From JAKPQD01 sp029572965 (GTDB lineage: Bacteria > Bacteroidota > Bacteroidia > Bacteroidales > DTGW01), in assembly GCA_035374585.1 (NCBI GenBank), contig DAOSPF010000009.1:1-64000 (forward strand): a DNA stretch of 64,000 nucleotides. The letters run 5' to 3'. Both the position numbers and the translations under genes were made by a program. The notes beneath the pieces were generated by a model, which ran no database searches, was not told the origin of the DNA, and was given only the letters and a program-made list of their open reading frames with translations. Positions 1-9,967 of this stretch are shown one piece after another (the first letter of the stretch is position 1; each line of letters begins with the position of its first letter).

Positions 1-102
1 TGGTGGCAACTGTTGCATCAAAAAACGAATTTAGGTACAGAATACGATAATCATTTAAATATTTTAAGAATTGTTATGAAAGTGCATTTATTTAAAAAAT
101 AA
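1..102 (+). CDS. C-terminal end of a gene cut by the window edge
   Basis: Frame 1 is open from the first base to a TAA at 100-102 and would encode a 33-residue tail ending in KVHLFKK. The reading frame is consistent with the end of a longer protein whose body lies upstream. The tail is basic at its very end and too short to assign to a family. The next gene starts 47 bases later on the same strand, so the two may be co-transcribed. The neighbourhood (membrane protein, GT2 enzyme) suggests a surface-glycan locus, but that is inference only. Confidence 0.45.
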   Translation, partial: WWQLLHQKTNLGTEYDNHLNILRIVMKVHLFKK

Positions 103-149
103 CGCTTTCAGATTAATAATCTAAAAAATTATTTAGGGAAACCTTTAAA

Positions 150-1790
150 ATGAAAATGAAAAAAATAGATAAATACATTTTACCAATTTGTTATACTATT
201 GTTTTTATAATAGTAATAATGATGTTCAATGCCCTTGAATTTAACTCAAATGCAACGTACATAGGTTTTAATGTTTTAACAAATTCAGATTCTTGCTTAT
301 TGGTTCAAATAAGTAAAGACATACTAAGTGATCCCAAAGCTATTTTTGATTGGCATTATGGAACCTGCTTTTACTTTTTCCCCAACCTATTGATAGTGTT
401 ACTATTAACTACTTTTTTATCTACACCGTCCATTATAATTTTTGTTAATTCTTTATTAATATTCTTTATTACATTATTCCTTCTCAACTATCTATTTTTA
501 AGAATTTTACACATTTCGAAAATATGTGTAGCTATTGCCAATCTAAGCCTAACCTTATTTTTAGCTTTTACAGCAGACTCCAGCGATTTTTGTTTTTTAA
601 CTCCTCATTTATTTATGCCATTGCATTCCGGAGCATTAATAAATGCTTTAGGTTCTTTAATTTTATGTTTTATGTATCTAAATAATAATAACAAAACTTC
701 TCTTGTCTTTTTAATTATTCTTAGCATAGTAGCAATGTTCTCAGATTTTATTTTTTTAATATATTTTTCAATACCGTTAGTCTTAACATTATTGACGCTT
801 TATTTTTTTGGAAAGAAACAAATAAATAGAAAGAAATATATTACTGTTGTTTTATTACTTGTATTTTCATATATATTTACTTTCATACTTCACAAAATAT
901 CGATTAACTCAGGGATATTTATGCTTGAAGCTTTCAAGAATCTTTTTTACAACATAAAAGATTCATTTATTTTAATGTTCAATAGTATTTTTGAAGTATT
1001 TACCAAAAATTATATATCAATTATAATATTCTTTTTATCTTCATTTTCATTAGTCCTATCATTTTTTCATGCCTTGAAGTATTTGTTTTTTAACAAGAAC
1101 AAAAAAAATATTATTTCAGAAAATTCTTTATTATATTCAATATTTACATGTTATTTTTTAGTTCTAATATTTGCTGCAACAATAATAAATGGCTCATTTC
1201 AAGGAATTGATTGCATAAGATATATTATACCTCCTTTTTACATCGGAATTTTTAATATTGGATTATATATACACCTATATGCTCATAAAAGAAATAAAGT
1301 AGGGTTAACCAGAATAATCGCGCTATCTTTTATATCTGTATATACTTTTTTTATCATCCTGAATTATAGTTTAATAAACCCTAGTTCTTTATACTTAAAG
1401 GTAAAAAATTATTATCCGCCAATGATTAAAGCTGCCGATAACATGTCATTAAAATATAAAGTCAAAAATGGAATTGGGAATTATTGGGATGCGCGTTTTA
1501 TTACTATATTCTCAAAGCAAGGAATAACTGTTGATCTTGTTTCTCCAGAATATACTCCTATGAAATTTGCTAATAATCCTAGAAAATATTATACAAACTA
1601 TAATAATGACAGTGTTTACTACAATTTTATAGTTAATTATTCAAATGAAGACACAGCTAAATTATATCAGGTTTTTAACAAAAAAAATATTACAAAAGAC
1701 ACTATTGAAGGTAATATCTTTTATCTATTACCTTCTTTTTATTTAGAAAATGATTTTCGCACTTTTAGGATAAAAGAAATTAACAATTAG
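150..1790 (+). CDS. Polytopic membrane protein of unknown function, possibly GT-C-like
   Basis: The 546-residue protein begins with a basic stretch (MKMKKIDK) followed by a first membrane segment and about ten further hydrophobic segments up to roughly residue 415. A soluble tail of about 130 residues follows, rich in Tyr and Asn. The arrangement of many helices followed by a C-terminal soluble domain resembles membrane glycosyltransferases of the GT-C fold and O-antigen ligase-like proteins. I cannot point to a diagnostic catalytic motif, so no function is assigned. The gene is clearly AT-richer than the housekeeping genes further right. Its 3' end overlaps the convergent GT2 gene by 11 bases. 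The context suggests a role in cell-surface polysaccharide or lipid-linked sugar metabolism. Confidence 0.6.
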   Translation: MKMKKIDKYILPICYTIVFIIVIMMFNALEFNSNATYIGFNVLTNSDSCLLVQISKDILSDPKAIFDWHYGTCFYFFPNLLIVLLLTTFLSTPSIIIFVNSLLIFFITLFLLNYLFLRILHISKICVAIANLSLTLFLAFTADSSDFCFLTPHLFMPLHSGALINALGSLILCFMYLNNNNKTSLVFLIILSIVAMFSDFIFLIYFSIPLVLTLLTLYFFGKKQINRKKYITVVLLLVFSYIFTFILHKISINSGIFMLEAFKNLFYNIKDSFILMFNSIFEVFTKNYISIIIFFLSSFSLVLSFFHALKYLFFNKNKKNIISENSLLYSIFTCYFLVLIFAATIINGSFQGIDCIRYIIPPFYIGIFNIGLYIHLYAHKRNKVGLTRIIALSFISVYTFFIILNYSLINPSSLYLKVKNYYPPMIKAADNMSLKYKVKNGIGNYWDARFITIFSKQGITVDLVSPEYTPMKFANNPRKYYTNYNNDSVYYNFIVNYSNEDTAKLYQVFNKKNITKDTIEGNIFYLLPSFYLENDFRTFRIKEINN

Positions 1791-2526
1791 CAAATATTTT
1801 AAATTTTCCAACCTTAATTTTTTGTAAAAAATACATCAAAGAAACTTTGAGTACTCCTAATCCATATTTTGAACTCCTTCTAAAATTTATTGATGACGCA
1901 TCATCAAAGTATTTTGTAGGGCAGGTTATTTCAGCTATCTCAAAACCAGCATAGAATATTTGCGCCAACATTTGATTATCAAAGACAAAATCGTCACTAT
2001 TAGCTTCAAGATTAATTTTTGTTAATACATTCTTAGAAAAGGCCCTATACCCAGTATGATATTCAGACAATTTTTGATGCATTAGCTTGTTTTGTGTAAA
2101 AGTCAAAAACCGATTAAAGAAATATTTGTATAATGGCATCCCGCCTTTTATTGCTCCCCGTCCAAGAATCCTTGAACCGAGAACTACCTCATAAACATCG
2201 TTAGCAATTAAATACGACATAGAATGTATAAGCTTTGGAGTATATTGATAATCCGGATGTAGCATTATAACAATATCACTGTTCAATTCTAAAGCTCGTT
2301 TATAACATGATTTTTGGTTTCCTCCGTATCCTTTATTTTTATCATGAACAACTATTTCTTTGATGCCTAATTTTCTGGCAACTTCTACAGTGTTATCTTT
2401 GCTACAATCATCTACCAATATAACATTATCAACAATATCAAAAGGTATTTCGTTATAAGTTGATTCTATTGTTTTAGATGCATTATACGCAGGTAATACT
2501 ACTGTAACTATTTTATTTTTTATCAT
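1780..2526 (-). CDS. Family 2 glycosyltransferase (polyprenyl-phosphate sugar transferase-like)
   Basis: The 248-residue protein has a GT-A fold N-terminus of the GT2 family. The strand-1 motif VVLPAYNASKTI lies near residue 9, ILVDDCSKDNT near residue 37, NKGYGGNQ near residue 64, and the metal-binding segment MLHPDYQY near residue 93. The order matches DPM1-like enzymes that load a sugar onto polyprenyl phosphate, and the absence of C-terminal membrane helices fits the short soluble branch. The acceptor and donor cannot be read from the sequence. It converges on the preceding membrane-protein gene with an 11-base overlap, and the two probably belong to the same glycan locus. Confidence 0.85.
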   Translation of the reverse strand: MIKNKIVTVVLPAYNASKTIESTYNEIPFDIVDNVILVDDCSKDNTVEVARKLGIKEIVVHDKNKGYGGNQKSCYKRALELNSDIVIMLHPDYQYTPKLIHSMSYLIANDVYEVVLGSRILGRGAIKGGMPLYKYFFNRFLTFTQNKLMHQKLSEYHTGYRAFSKNVLTKINLEANSDDFVFDNQMLAQIFYAGFEIAEITCPTKYFDDASSINFRRSSKYGLGVLKVSLMYFLQKIKVGKFKIFANC

Positions 2527-2812
2527 ATTAAATTTTTTTCAACAAATGTAAGAAAAATAATAAGAAAATTTACAGATATGCTTCCAATGTCGTTTAGTTA
2601 AGGTTATATCTTCGATTTTTCTATCACTATGTAGAGGCTGTGTTCTATGTTGTAAAACAAACCACTGGTCAAAATAGTTGCTTTTTTAAACAATTAATCT
2701 AAACTATCAGAAATCTTTATGCAAATAAATAGAACCAAAAATTGTTTAAAAACTTAAATACAAGGATAATAAATATTGAGATAATTTTGATAAATTAGAA
2801 GTTTTATTCAAT

Positions 2813-5800
2813 ATGAAATATATGCCCTTTTCAAAATATTATAAGAATAAAGTATATTTCTTTTTAACATTAATGGTTATATCCATTCTCTCAGCTTCTT
2901 GTGCCGGTTACGACCAAACAATTCATACTGTGTACCCCTTGTTACTGCTTATCTTTATATTTGTTGTTATCATCAGTATGCTGGTTTATGTTATTATCCA
3001 GAAAATGCTCATTTCGAAATTGTCTAACGAACTGAAAAACCGGGACAACCTTAATAAATTAATAACCGAAAATATAAACGAAGCTGTTTGTACCATAAAC
3101 AGCGAGGGAATAATTCAACATGCCAGTCAAAGCTATGTTTCAGTTATAGGTTTCGCCCCTAGCGAAATTACGGGCAAGGCTATTTATAGTTTTATTCACG
3201 AAAAAGACAAGGAAAATGTAAAACAACTATTTGAAACAACCCTTCATTCTTCAACTGAGAAAGTGTTTGATTTCAGGCATCTAAAACCAGATGGTTCTTA
3301 CATAATTGTTGAAGCTTATGCCCGGCTCCTTTCTTCAAGCGAAATCCAACACGAAGGTATTATACTGAGCATGCGCAATGTATCCGAACTGCGTATATCC
3401 GAGTTGCAATATTATTTTTCGCGCTTTGCGCTGGACAATGTCCAACAGTCAGTAGTGATGATAGACCCTTCGGGAAGTGTAGTTTACCTCAACGAAAAAA
3501 CCCGTCAAATACTCAAAAAAAGGCATATAAGTGCCCAAAACCTCAAAATATGGGACATAAGCCCAGATGTAGAAAAAGAAAACTGGCCGGAATATTTTGA
3601 GCACATGCGTAGAAACAAATACCGGGTGATTAGCTCTGAAATAAAAACCCCTGTTGGCAATATATTCCTCGAACGTCATGCCACCTATACCGAATTTAAA
3701 GGAAAAGAATACATTGTTACTAATTCTATAGATTTGACAAGGTATTTCAAATCTGAGGAGCTCATCAGGGCCAGTGAGCAACGCTACAAGCGTATCATAG
3801 ACAATATATACGATGTAGTTTGGGTGTTAGACATGGAGCTAAAAACAACCTTTATAACACCTTCAATAGAGCGGCTTACGGGCTATACTGTTGAAGAACA
3901 CATGACACAGTCTATTGAAGAAAAGTTTACCCCCGAGTCGGCAAAAACAATTCGGCAATGGTATGCATACTACATTCCTAAACTAACTTCGGGAGAAATA
4001 AACAAAGAAACCTTTGTTTTACGCGGCGAGCTACAATATAAACGAAAAGTTGGCGAACCTATATGGGTCGAAATGACAGTAAAAATACTAATAGATGAAT
4101 CAGGCAAAATTATTGGAATACATGGGACATCTGTTAATATTGACGAAAGAAAGCAAACTGAGATAGAACTAAGGGCAAGCCGTGAAAAATACAAGTCGAT
4201 TTTCGAAAACATCATTGATGTTTACTACGAAACCACCCTTGATGGTATAATTCTTGAAATAAGCCCTTCGATAGAAAAGGTTTCAAAATACAAAAGAGAA
4301 GAACTGAAAGGTACCTCCTTAATTAGCTTTTATAAAACACCTGAATCCAGGGCCAACTTTATAGATGCTATTATGAATATGGGGTTTGTTTCTAATTATG
4401 ACCTAATCCTGCTTGATAAAGATGGGCGAGAAATAGACTGTTCTATTACAGCCCGTTTATTGACAGATGAAAACGGGCAACCATGCAAAATATGTGGTAC
4501 AGTTCGCGACACAACAGAAAAAAAGCGTGTTGAAAAGCTCATTAAAGAAAGCGAAGAAAGATACAAAACGTTGGTTTCACTCTCGCCCAACCCTGTTATA
4601 GTTACACGAAACGGATATTTCTATTACGTCAACCCTTCAGCCATCAGGTTTTTTGGTTTTTCTGCACCAGAAGAACTTTTGGGCAGGAAGATGATTGACT
4701 TTATTGACCCTAAAACCAATGATAAAGTAATAAACGAAATCGCCAAATTATCCGAATCAGAAAACTGCCCTGCACTTGAGCTGGGCATTATTAATAAAGA
4801 AGGAAAAAAGCTCACCACGCTATCGGCAATAAAAACCATCAGTTACGAAGGCGAACCCTCTTTATTGTTTATAATACAAGACATTACACAACAAAAAAAA
4901 TATGAAGAAGAGCTTTTTCAGGCAAAACAAAAAGCCGAAGAAAGCGACAAGCTGAAAACCGCCTTTCTGGCCAATATGAGCCACGAAATACGCACACCAT
5001 TAAATGGTATAATAGGCTTTTCAGGACTTTTGAAAAGACAAAACCTTGAAAAAGAAAAACAAGAAAAATACGCTGAAATTATTCATTCCAGTAGTCATCA
5101 ATTACTTGCGATTATCAACGATATTATTGATATTTCAAAAATAGAAGCCGGCCAAATGGTGGTTTACCATGAGCCCATAAACATTCTGCAAATAATTACC
5201 GAACTTAGCTATATATACAAAAGCCTTGCAGAAAAAAAGGACATTGAATTCAGGCTCAGTCCACTGGAAAATATCCAGGAAATTAGCTCAGACGAAGTAA
5301 AATTAAAACAAATATTAACCAACCTGCTAAATAATGCACTGAAGTTTACCCATAATGGGTTTGTCGAGTTAGGCTACAAAAAACAAAATCATGAAGTTGT
5401 ATTTTGGGTAAGAGATACAGGGATAGGAATTCCCGAAGAATTTCAAAAAATTATTTTTGAACGCTTCAGACAAGTAGAAATAGCCTCCAACAAAAAATAT
5501 GGCGGCACAGGGTTAGGCCTGTCTATTTCAAAAGCCTTGGTACAGATGCTGGGAGGCCGTATTTGGCTTGATTCTGAAGTTGACAAAGGCACAACCTTTT
5601 ACTTTACCATTCCTTACCATACCGAAAACAAACATACTACGCCCAATATACCACATACGCCCCAGAATGAAAATATTAACTGGAGCAACAAGACAATACT
5701 GATTGTCGAAGATGAAAGTGTAAACTCATATTATTTTGAAGAAATATTAAAAAACACCGGGGCTAATTTATTATTTGCCGACAAAGGCATGGATGCTGTT

Positions 5801-6043
5801 GAAAAGTTTGAAAAAATAAAAATAATCGATTTGGTCTTATTAGACCTTAAGTTGCCCGATATTGACGGATTTGAAGTGCTGAAACAGTTAAAAAAAATGA
5901 ACCCGGACATTAAAGTCGTTGCCCAAACAGCCTTTGCTTTGAGCAACGATAAAAAAGCCGCAATCAACGCCGGTTTTAATGGATATATAGCCAAGCCCGT
6001 TGAAAAAAACGAATTATTTGAAACAATTAGTAAACTACTTTAG
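2813..6043 (+). CDS. Hybrid histidine kinase with five PAS domains and a receiver
   Basis: This 1076-residue sensor has two N-terminal hydrophobic segments (about 13-32 and 41-62), then five PAS/PAC modules (about 80-193, 200-310, 322-452, 458-575, 582-697). A HisKA dimerisation domain follows, with the phospho-accepting His at residue 724 in NMSHEIRTPLNG. The HATPase domain shows the N box (LTNLLNNALKFT), G1 (DTGIGIP) and G2 (GGTGLGLSISKAL). A C-terminal receiver domain (about 960-1073) carries the acidic pair in VEDE, the phospho-acceptor Asp1011 in LLDLKLP and the conserved Lys in AKPVE. It should sense redox, ligand or light through PAS domains and pass phosphate internally to its own receiver. 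No separate response regulator or Hpt gene is adjacent, so the output partner is unknown. Confidence 0.93.
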   Translation: MKYMPFSKYYKNKVYFFLTLMVISILSASCAGYDQTIHTVYPLLLLIFIFVVIISMLVYVIIQKMLISKLSNELKNRDNLNKLITENINEAVCTINSEGIIQHASQSYVSVIGFAPSEITGKAIYSFIHEKDKENVKQLFETTLHSSTEKVFDFRHLKPDGSYIIVEAYARLLSSSEIQHEGIILSMRNVSELRISELQYYFSRFALDNVQQSVVMIDPSGSVVYLNEKTRQILKKRHISAQNLKIWDISPDVEKENWPEYFEHMRRNKYRVISSEIKTPVGNIFLERHATYTEFKGKEYIVTNSIDLTRYFKSEELIRASEQRYKRIIDNIYDVVWVLDMELKTTFITPSIERLTGYTVEEHMTQSIEEKFTPESAKTIRQWYAYYIPKLTSGEINKETFVLRGELQYKRKVGEPIWVEMTVKILIDESGKIIGIHGTSVNIDERKQTEIELRASREKYKSIFENIIDVYYETTLDGIILEISPSIEKVSKYKREELKGTSLISFYKTPESRANFIDAIMNMGFVSNYDLILLDKDGREIDCSITARLLTDENGQPCKICGTVRDTTEKKRVEKLIKESEERYKTLVSLSPNPVIVTRNGYFYYVNPSAIRFFGFSAPEELLGRKMIDFIDPKTNDKVINEIAKLSESENCPALELGIINKEGKKLTTLSAIKTISYEGEPSLLFIIQDITQQKKYEEELFQAKQKAEESDKLKTAFLANMSHEIRTPLNGIIGFSGLLKRQNLEKEKQEKYAEIIHSSSHQLLAIINDIIDISKIEAGQMVVYHEPINILQIITELSYIYKSLAEKKDIEFRLSPLENIQEISSDEVKLKQILTNLLNNALKFTHNGFVELGYKKQNHEVVFWVRDTGIGIPEEFQKIIFERFRQVEIASNKKYGGTGLGLSISKALVQMLGGRIWLDSEVDKGTTFYFTIPYHTENKHTTPNIPHTPQNENINWSNKTILIVEDESVNSYYFEEILKNTGANLLFADKGMDAVEKFEKIKIIDLVLLDLKLPDIDGFEVLKQLKKMNPDIKVVAQTAFALSNDKKAAINAGFNGYIAKPVEKNELFETISKLL

Positions 6044-6047
6044 TTTA

Positions 6048-6070
6048 GTACATTTGTAAAATGTACTTTT
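6048..6070 (+). terminator. AT-rich hairpin after the hybrid kinase gene
   Basis: GTACATTT (6048-6055) and AAATGTAC (6059-6066) form an 8-bp stem with a 3-base loop, followed by TTTT, five bases after the kinase stop codon. It is GC-poor, so termination may be weak. The same bases contain TACATTTG (6049-6056), which matches the Bacteroidota -7 consensus TAnnTTTG. The segment could therefore also act as the promoter of the tricorn-like gene starting at 6105. Confidence 0.4.
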
Positions 6071-6104
6071 AAAAAATTCTCAGTTATTCTAATATAGCAT
6101 TGAT

Positions 6105-9100
6105 ATGAAAATTTTAAAAACCTCATGTTTGCTCATCTTGAGCTTAATTGCATTTTTTCAACGCAGCACAGCCCAAACCCGCTTGCTCCGTTTCCCGACA
6201 GTGTCTGAAAAGAGCATCGCATTCTCCTATGGCGGAGACATTTATACCGTGGACATTAATGGGGGCAATGCCCGCAAGCTCACCAACCATGTAGGATATG
6301 AATGTTTCCCACGGTTTTCGCCTGATGGCAAATGGATAGCTTTTACCGGGCAATACGACGGCAATACTGAGGTTTACTTAATCCCTTCAGAAGGAGGAAC
6401 CCCTAAACGCCTTACATATACTGCCACATTGCAACGCGACGACATTGGCGACCGCATGGGACCTAACAATATAGTGATATGCTGGACCCCTGATGGGAAA
6501 AATATCGTTTATCGTTCGCGCCAGCATAGTTTCAACGACTTCAAAGGAAAACTATACAAGGTGTCTATAGATGGAGGGCTGTCCGAAGAACTGCCATTTT
6601 CAGTTGGGGGGTTCTGCAGCTATTCACCTGATGGGAACCAATTGGCCTACAACAGAGTTTTCAGGGAATTCAGGACATGGAAAAGATATCGTGGCGGAAT
6701 GGCCGACGATATAAGGATTTTTAATTTTAAAACAAAAGAAACCATTAATATTACAAATAATGACGCACAGGACATTATCCCCATGTGGATAGATAAAGAT
6801 ATTTATTACACCTCTGACAGAACTGGCCGCTTAAACCTATACAAATACAATACAAGCACAAAAAATACCGAACAAAAAACGCTCTTTACAGACTTTGATG
6901 TAAAATTCCCTTCGTCAAATGGCAGTTTGATCGTTTACGAAAACGCTGGCTACATATATAAGTACGATACAAAAACAGGACAGAATGAAAAGGTTGATAT
7001 TACTGTGTCGGACGATAAACTTTGGGCCCGTGACGAAATAAAAAACACTTCTACGTATATCAGGAGTTTTGACCTTTCTAAAAATGGCGAAAGAGTAGTA
7101 TTTTCAGCGCGCGGGGACATATATTCGTTACCTGCTACCAAAGGCATTACCTATAATCTCACGCGTACGCCAGGAGTGCACGAACGAAACGTAACATGGT
7201 CGCCCGATGGAAAGTACATTGCATACCTTTCAGATGCTACAGGCGAGTTTGAAATATACATACAACCTGTAGATGGGTCAAGCCAGGCTGTTCAATTGAC
7301 AAAAAACGCAGACACCTATTATTACGAGATGGTATGGTCGCCCGATAGTAAGAAAATACTATGGGCAGACAGAAAATTCCGCCTAAGGTATATAGATGTA
7401 GCAACAAAAGCTATTACAGAGATAACACAATCTAAATATGGCAGTGTAGGAGACTATAAATGGTCACCAGATAGCAGATGGGTTGTTTTTGCCCAGGAAG
7501 CTGACAACCACTTTAGCATAATCACAGTTTATGATACAAAAAACAAATCTTTGCATGATATTACTTCTAAATGGTTTTTTTCGCACGAGCCAAGCTTTTC
7601 GCCAGATGGAAAATATATAGCTATTTCGTCGGCACGCGATTTTACTCCTTCGTATAGCGATATTGAATGGAACTACGCCTATTTCAATATGGAGAAGCTT
7701 TATCTTATTTTATTGAAAAAAGATGGAAAATCTCCTTTTGCCCCTGAAAACATTGAAGTTACCACCGATACATCCAACACAGACAAAAAGAAACCTGCAG
7801 AAACTAAAGAAAAAAAATCTGAAACAGCAGTAGAAATAGACTTTGAAAACATAGAACAAAGGTTGATACCTGTTCCTGTAAAGGCTTCATCATACTATAA
7901 TGTTTGGATGGCAGGCGATGGCATATACTACAATGAAAGAAGTGAAGGCAAAACCAATACTTTCAAGTATTACGACTTGAAGAAAAAAGAAGAAACCGAG
8001 TTGGGCACTGCCAACCGATATGCCATATCTTCAAACGGCAAAAAGATGCTGGTAAACGAAAGTGGCAAATGGGGAGTAATAGACCTGCCCACTTCGAAAA
8101 TAAGCCTCAAGGACGAAATAGATTGTTCTAACATGATGGCCAATGTTAATTATAAAAAGGAATGGCGACAGATATTTGACGAAGCATGGAGGCAAATGCG
8201 TGATTTCTTTTATGTTGAAAACATGCATGGCCTTGATTGGAAGGCTGTTCACGACAAGTATGCCCCTTTGGTAGATTTTGTAGGACATAGAGACGACCTT
8301 ACCTACATCATTGGCGAAATGATAGGCGAACTCAGCATTGGCCATGCTTACATCAATAGCGGCGAAAAGCCCAAGGCTCCCAGGATCAATACAGGTCTGC
8401 TCGGGGCTAAGCTCATCAAAGACAACTCGGGCTATTTCAAAGTAACCAAAATACTTCAAGGTGCCAATTGGAATAAAGATTTGCGTTCACCATTGACCGA
8501 GCCAGGAGTTAAAATAGCTGAAGGAAACTACATCCTGGCTATTGACGGAGTTGACATAAAGCAATGTGCTGATATTTATGAGATGTTATACAATAAAGCT
8601 GACAAGACCATTGCCCTGACTGTTAATTCAAAACCAGAGATAACCGGAAGCTGGCAAACACTTGTTATTCCTGTTGCAGACGAAAGCAATCTGTACTACT
8701 ATGAATGGGTACAAAAGAATCTCAAGTTAGTAGAGTCGGCTACCAATGGAGAGGTGGGATATATCCATATCCCCGACATGGTATCCGAAGGGTTAAACGA
8801 GTTTGTGAAACACTTTTACCCACAATTGCAAAAGAAAGTAGTTATCATTGACGACCGCGGCAATGGCGGGGGAAATGTCTCGCCCCAGATACTCGAACGC
8901 TTACAAAGAGTGCCATACCGAATGAAAATGCACAGAAATGCTACCGTGCCAGGCACTGTACCAAACGAAACAATGACCGGGGCAAAAATAATGCTGATAG
9001 ACCAATACTCAGCCTCAGACGGAGACTTATTCCCTTATGGTTTCAAGAAACTAAAACTTGGAAAGGTAATTGGGGTAAGAACCTGGGGAGGCGTTGTCGG

Positions 9101-9356
9101 TATATCAGGCAGCTTACCCTTCATTGACGGAACAGATTTACGAAAACCCGAATTTGCCAGCTATTCATCTGACTCATCTCAATGGATTATAGAAGGGCAT
9201 GGTGTCGAACCAGACATAGTAGTTGAAAACGACCCTGCACGCGAATATGAAGGCATAGATGACCAGCTAAACAAAGCTATAGAACTGGCCAAACAATTAG
9301 CCAAAGAACAAAAGCCCCTGCCTGCAATTCCTACAGCCCCTGACAAATCTAAATAA
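6105..9356 (+). CDS. Secreted tricorn-like S41 protease
   Basis: The 1083-residue protein starts with a Sec signal peptide (cleavage likely after STAQ, about residue 24). Two beta-propeller regions made of TolB/WD40-like blades follow, seen as repeated SPDGK(W/Y)IA motifs between about 60 and 540. Next come a charged linker, a helical domain, a PDZ-like segment and the S41 catalytic core. By alignment with archaeal tricorn (Ser745-His746-Ser965-Glu1023) the equivalents are Gly746, His747 (in SIGHAY), Ser971 (in SASDGD) and Glu1030 (in IEGHGVEP). The oxyanion-side motif RGNGGGN is also present. The nucleophile, His and Glu are kept, while the first Ser is Gly. The family degrades oligopeptides; export here implies a periplasmic or surface role. 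It follows the sensor kinase by about 60 bases. Confidence 0.92.
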   Translation: MKILKTSCLLILSLIAFFQRSTAQTRLLRFPTVSEKSIAFSYGGDIYTVDINGGNARKLTNHVGYECFPRFSPDGKWIAFTGQYDGNTEVYLIPSEGGTPKRLTYTATLQRDDIGDRMGPNNIVICWTPDGKNIVYRSRQHSFNDFKGKLYKVSIDGGLSEELPFSVGGFCSYSPDGNQLAYNRVFREFRTWKRYRGGMADDIRIFNFKTKETINITNNDAQDIIPMWIDKDIYYTSDRTGRLNLYKYNTSTKNTEQKTLFTDFDVKFPSSNGSLIVYENAGYIYKYDTKTGQNEKVDITVSDDKLWARDEIKNTSTYIRSFDLSKNGERVVFSARGDIYSLPATKGITYNLTRTPGVHERNVTWSPDGKYIAYLSDATGEFEIYIQPVDGSSQAVQLTKNADTYYYEMVWSPDSKKILWADRKFRLRYIDVATKAITEITQSKYGSVGDYKWSPDSRWVVFAQEADNHFSIITVYDTKNKSLHDITSKWFFSHEPSFSPDGKYIAISSARDFTPSYSDIEWNYAYFNMEKLYLILLKKDGKSPFAPENIEVTTDTSNTDKKKPAETKEKKSETAVEIDFENIEQRLIPVPVKASSYYNVWMAGDGIYYNERSEGKTNTFKYYDLKKKEETELGTANRYAISSNGKKMLVNESGKWGVIDLPTSKISLKDEIDCSNMMANVNYKKEWRQIFDEAWRQMRDFFYVENMHGLDWKAVHDKYAPLVDFVGHRDDLTYIIGEMIGELSIGHAYINSGEKPKAPRINTGLLGAKLIKDNSGYFKVTKILQGANWNKDLRSPLTEPGVKIAEGNYILAIDGVDIKQCADIYEMLYNKADKTIALTVNSKPEITGSWQTLVIPVADESNLYYYEWVQKNLKLVESATNGEVGYIHIPDMVSEGLNEFVKHFYPQLQKKVVIIDDRGNGGGNVSPQILERLQRVPYRMKMHRNATVPGTVPNETMTGAKIMLIDQYSASDGDLFPYGFKKLKLGKVIGVRTWGGVVGISGSLPFIDGTDLRKPEFASYSSDSSQWIIEGHGVEPDIVVENDPAREYEGIDDQLNKAIELAKQLAKEQKPLPAIPTAPDKSK

Positions 9357-9391
9357 CCCATAACTAGCAAAATAGCACTGCAGGATTATGC

Positions 9392-9435
9392 ACAAAGAAC
9401 CGCAAAGCTGAATTATCATCTTTGCGGTTCTTTGT
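9392..9435. terminator. Bidirectional rho-independent terminator
   Basis: A perfect 16-bp inverted repeat, ACAAAGAACCGCAAAG (9392-9407) and its complement (9420-9435), encloses a 12-base loop. It lies between two convergent genes, the tricorn-like protease and the small secreted protein, and is placed to end both transcripts. Confidence 0.85.
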
Positions 9436-9472
9436 ATTTAAAAGGTTCCAAAAATTATAATATTAAAAGCCT

Positions 9473-9967
9473 TTATTTCGTAGGCCTATAAATAAAATAT
9501 TTACCTTTTGTGATATTTTTAAGCTCAAGCTTACTCAATCCAACCTTACGGCCTGAAAAACTGGTATTTTGATGGGCAAGCTCAAATACCCCCGGTTCAA
9601 TAACCCTATATATAATGGCTGTATGATGTCCCATATCTTCAATAGTGGTAGTAGTTTCATTTCCATTCACCACCACATATTTCACTTTCACCTTTTCAAA
9701 TTGCATAATATCACCGGGCAAAATCTCATCTTTATTAGGGTCAAGACGTTTGCCATACTTGTATTGATGATCCCACTTTGCATCAACCAATATTAACGCC
9801 TGATTGGCCAAGTCCCAGCATTCTCCCCTGTCCACTTTCTTTCCAATATTTTCAGTCACAAATTCAATGATTTTTTTGTTCATTTCGGGAAGCGCACCCT
9901 GGGCTTTTGCTGCATATCCTAAAAAAAAGAATGCTAAAAGTGCTGAAATATAAAACCGTACTTTCAT
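9473..9967 (-). CDS. Secreted protein with a possible NlpC/P60-like cysteine-peptidase fold
   Basis: The 164-residue protein has a signal peptide ending near AKAQ (about residue 23). A Cys sits at the start of a helix (GECWDLANQAL, near residue 54). PGDIMQF follows, as in CHAP/NlpC domains where a PGDI turn precedes the central sheet. A His is found in MGHHTAII and another in ELAHQN. The order Cys-helix, PGD(L/I), His is characteristic of papain-like NlpC/P60 and CHAP folds, so a cell-wall amidase or peptidase-like fold is likely. The match is made by eye and is weak in the middle. The gene is monocistronic, with the strong terminator at 9392-9435 downstream. Confidence 0.5.
   Translation of the reverse strand: MKVRFYISALLAFFFLGYAAKAQGALPEMNKKIIEFVTENIGKKVDRGECWDLANQALILVDAKWDHQYKYGKRLDPNKDEILPGDIMQFEKVKVKYVVVNGNETTTTIEDMGHHTAIIYRVIEPGVFELAHQNTSFSGRKVGLSKLELKNITKGKYFIYRPTK

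Noticed and set aside
8031..8459. 142-residue open frame on the minus strand
   Set aside because: It lies antisense inside the tricorn-like protease gene, which has clear domains; no signal peptide or family motif is seen in the antisense product.
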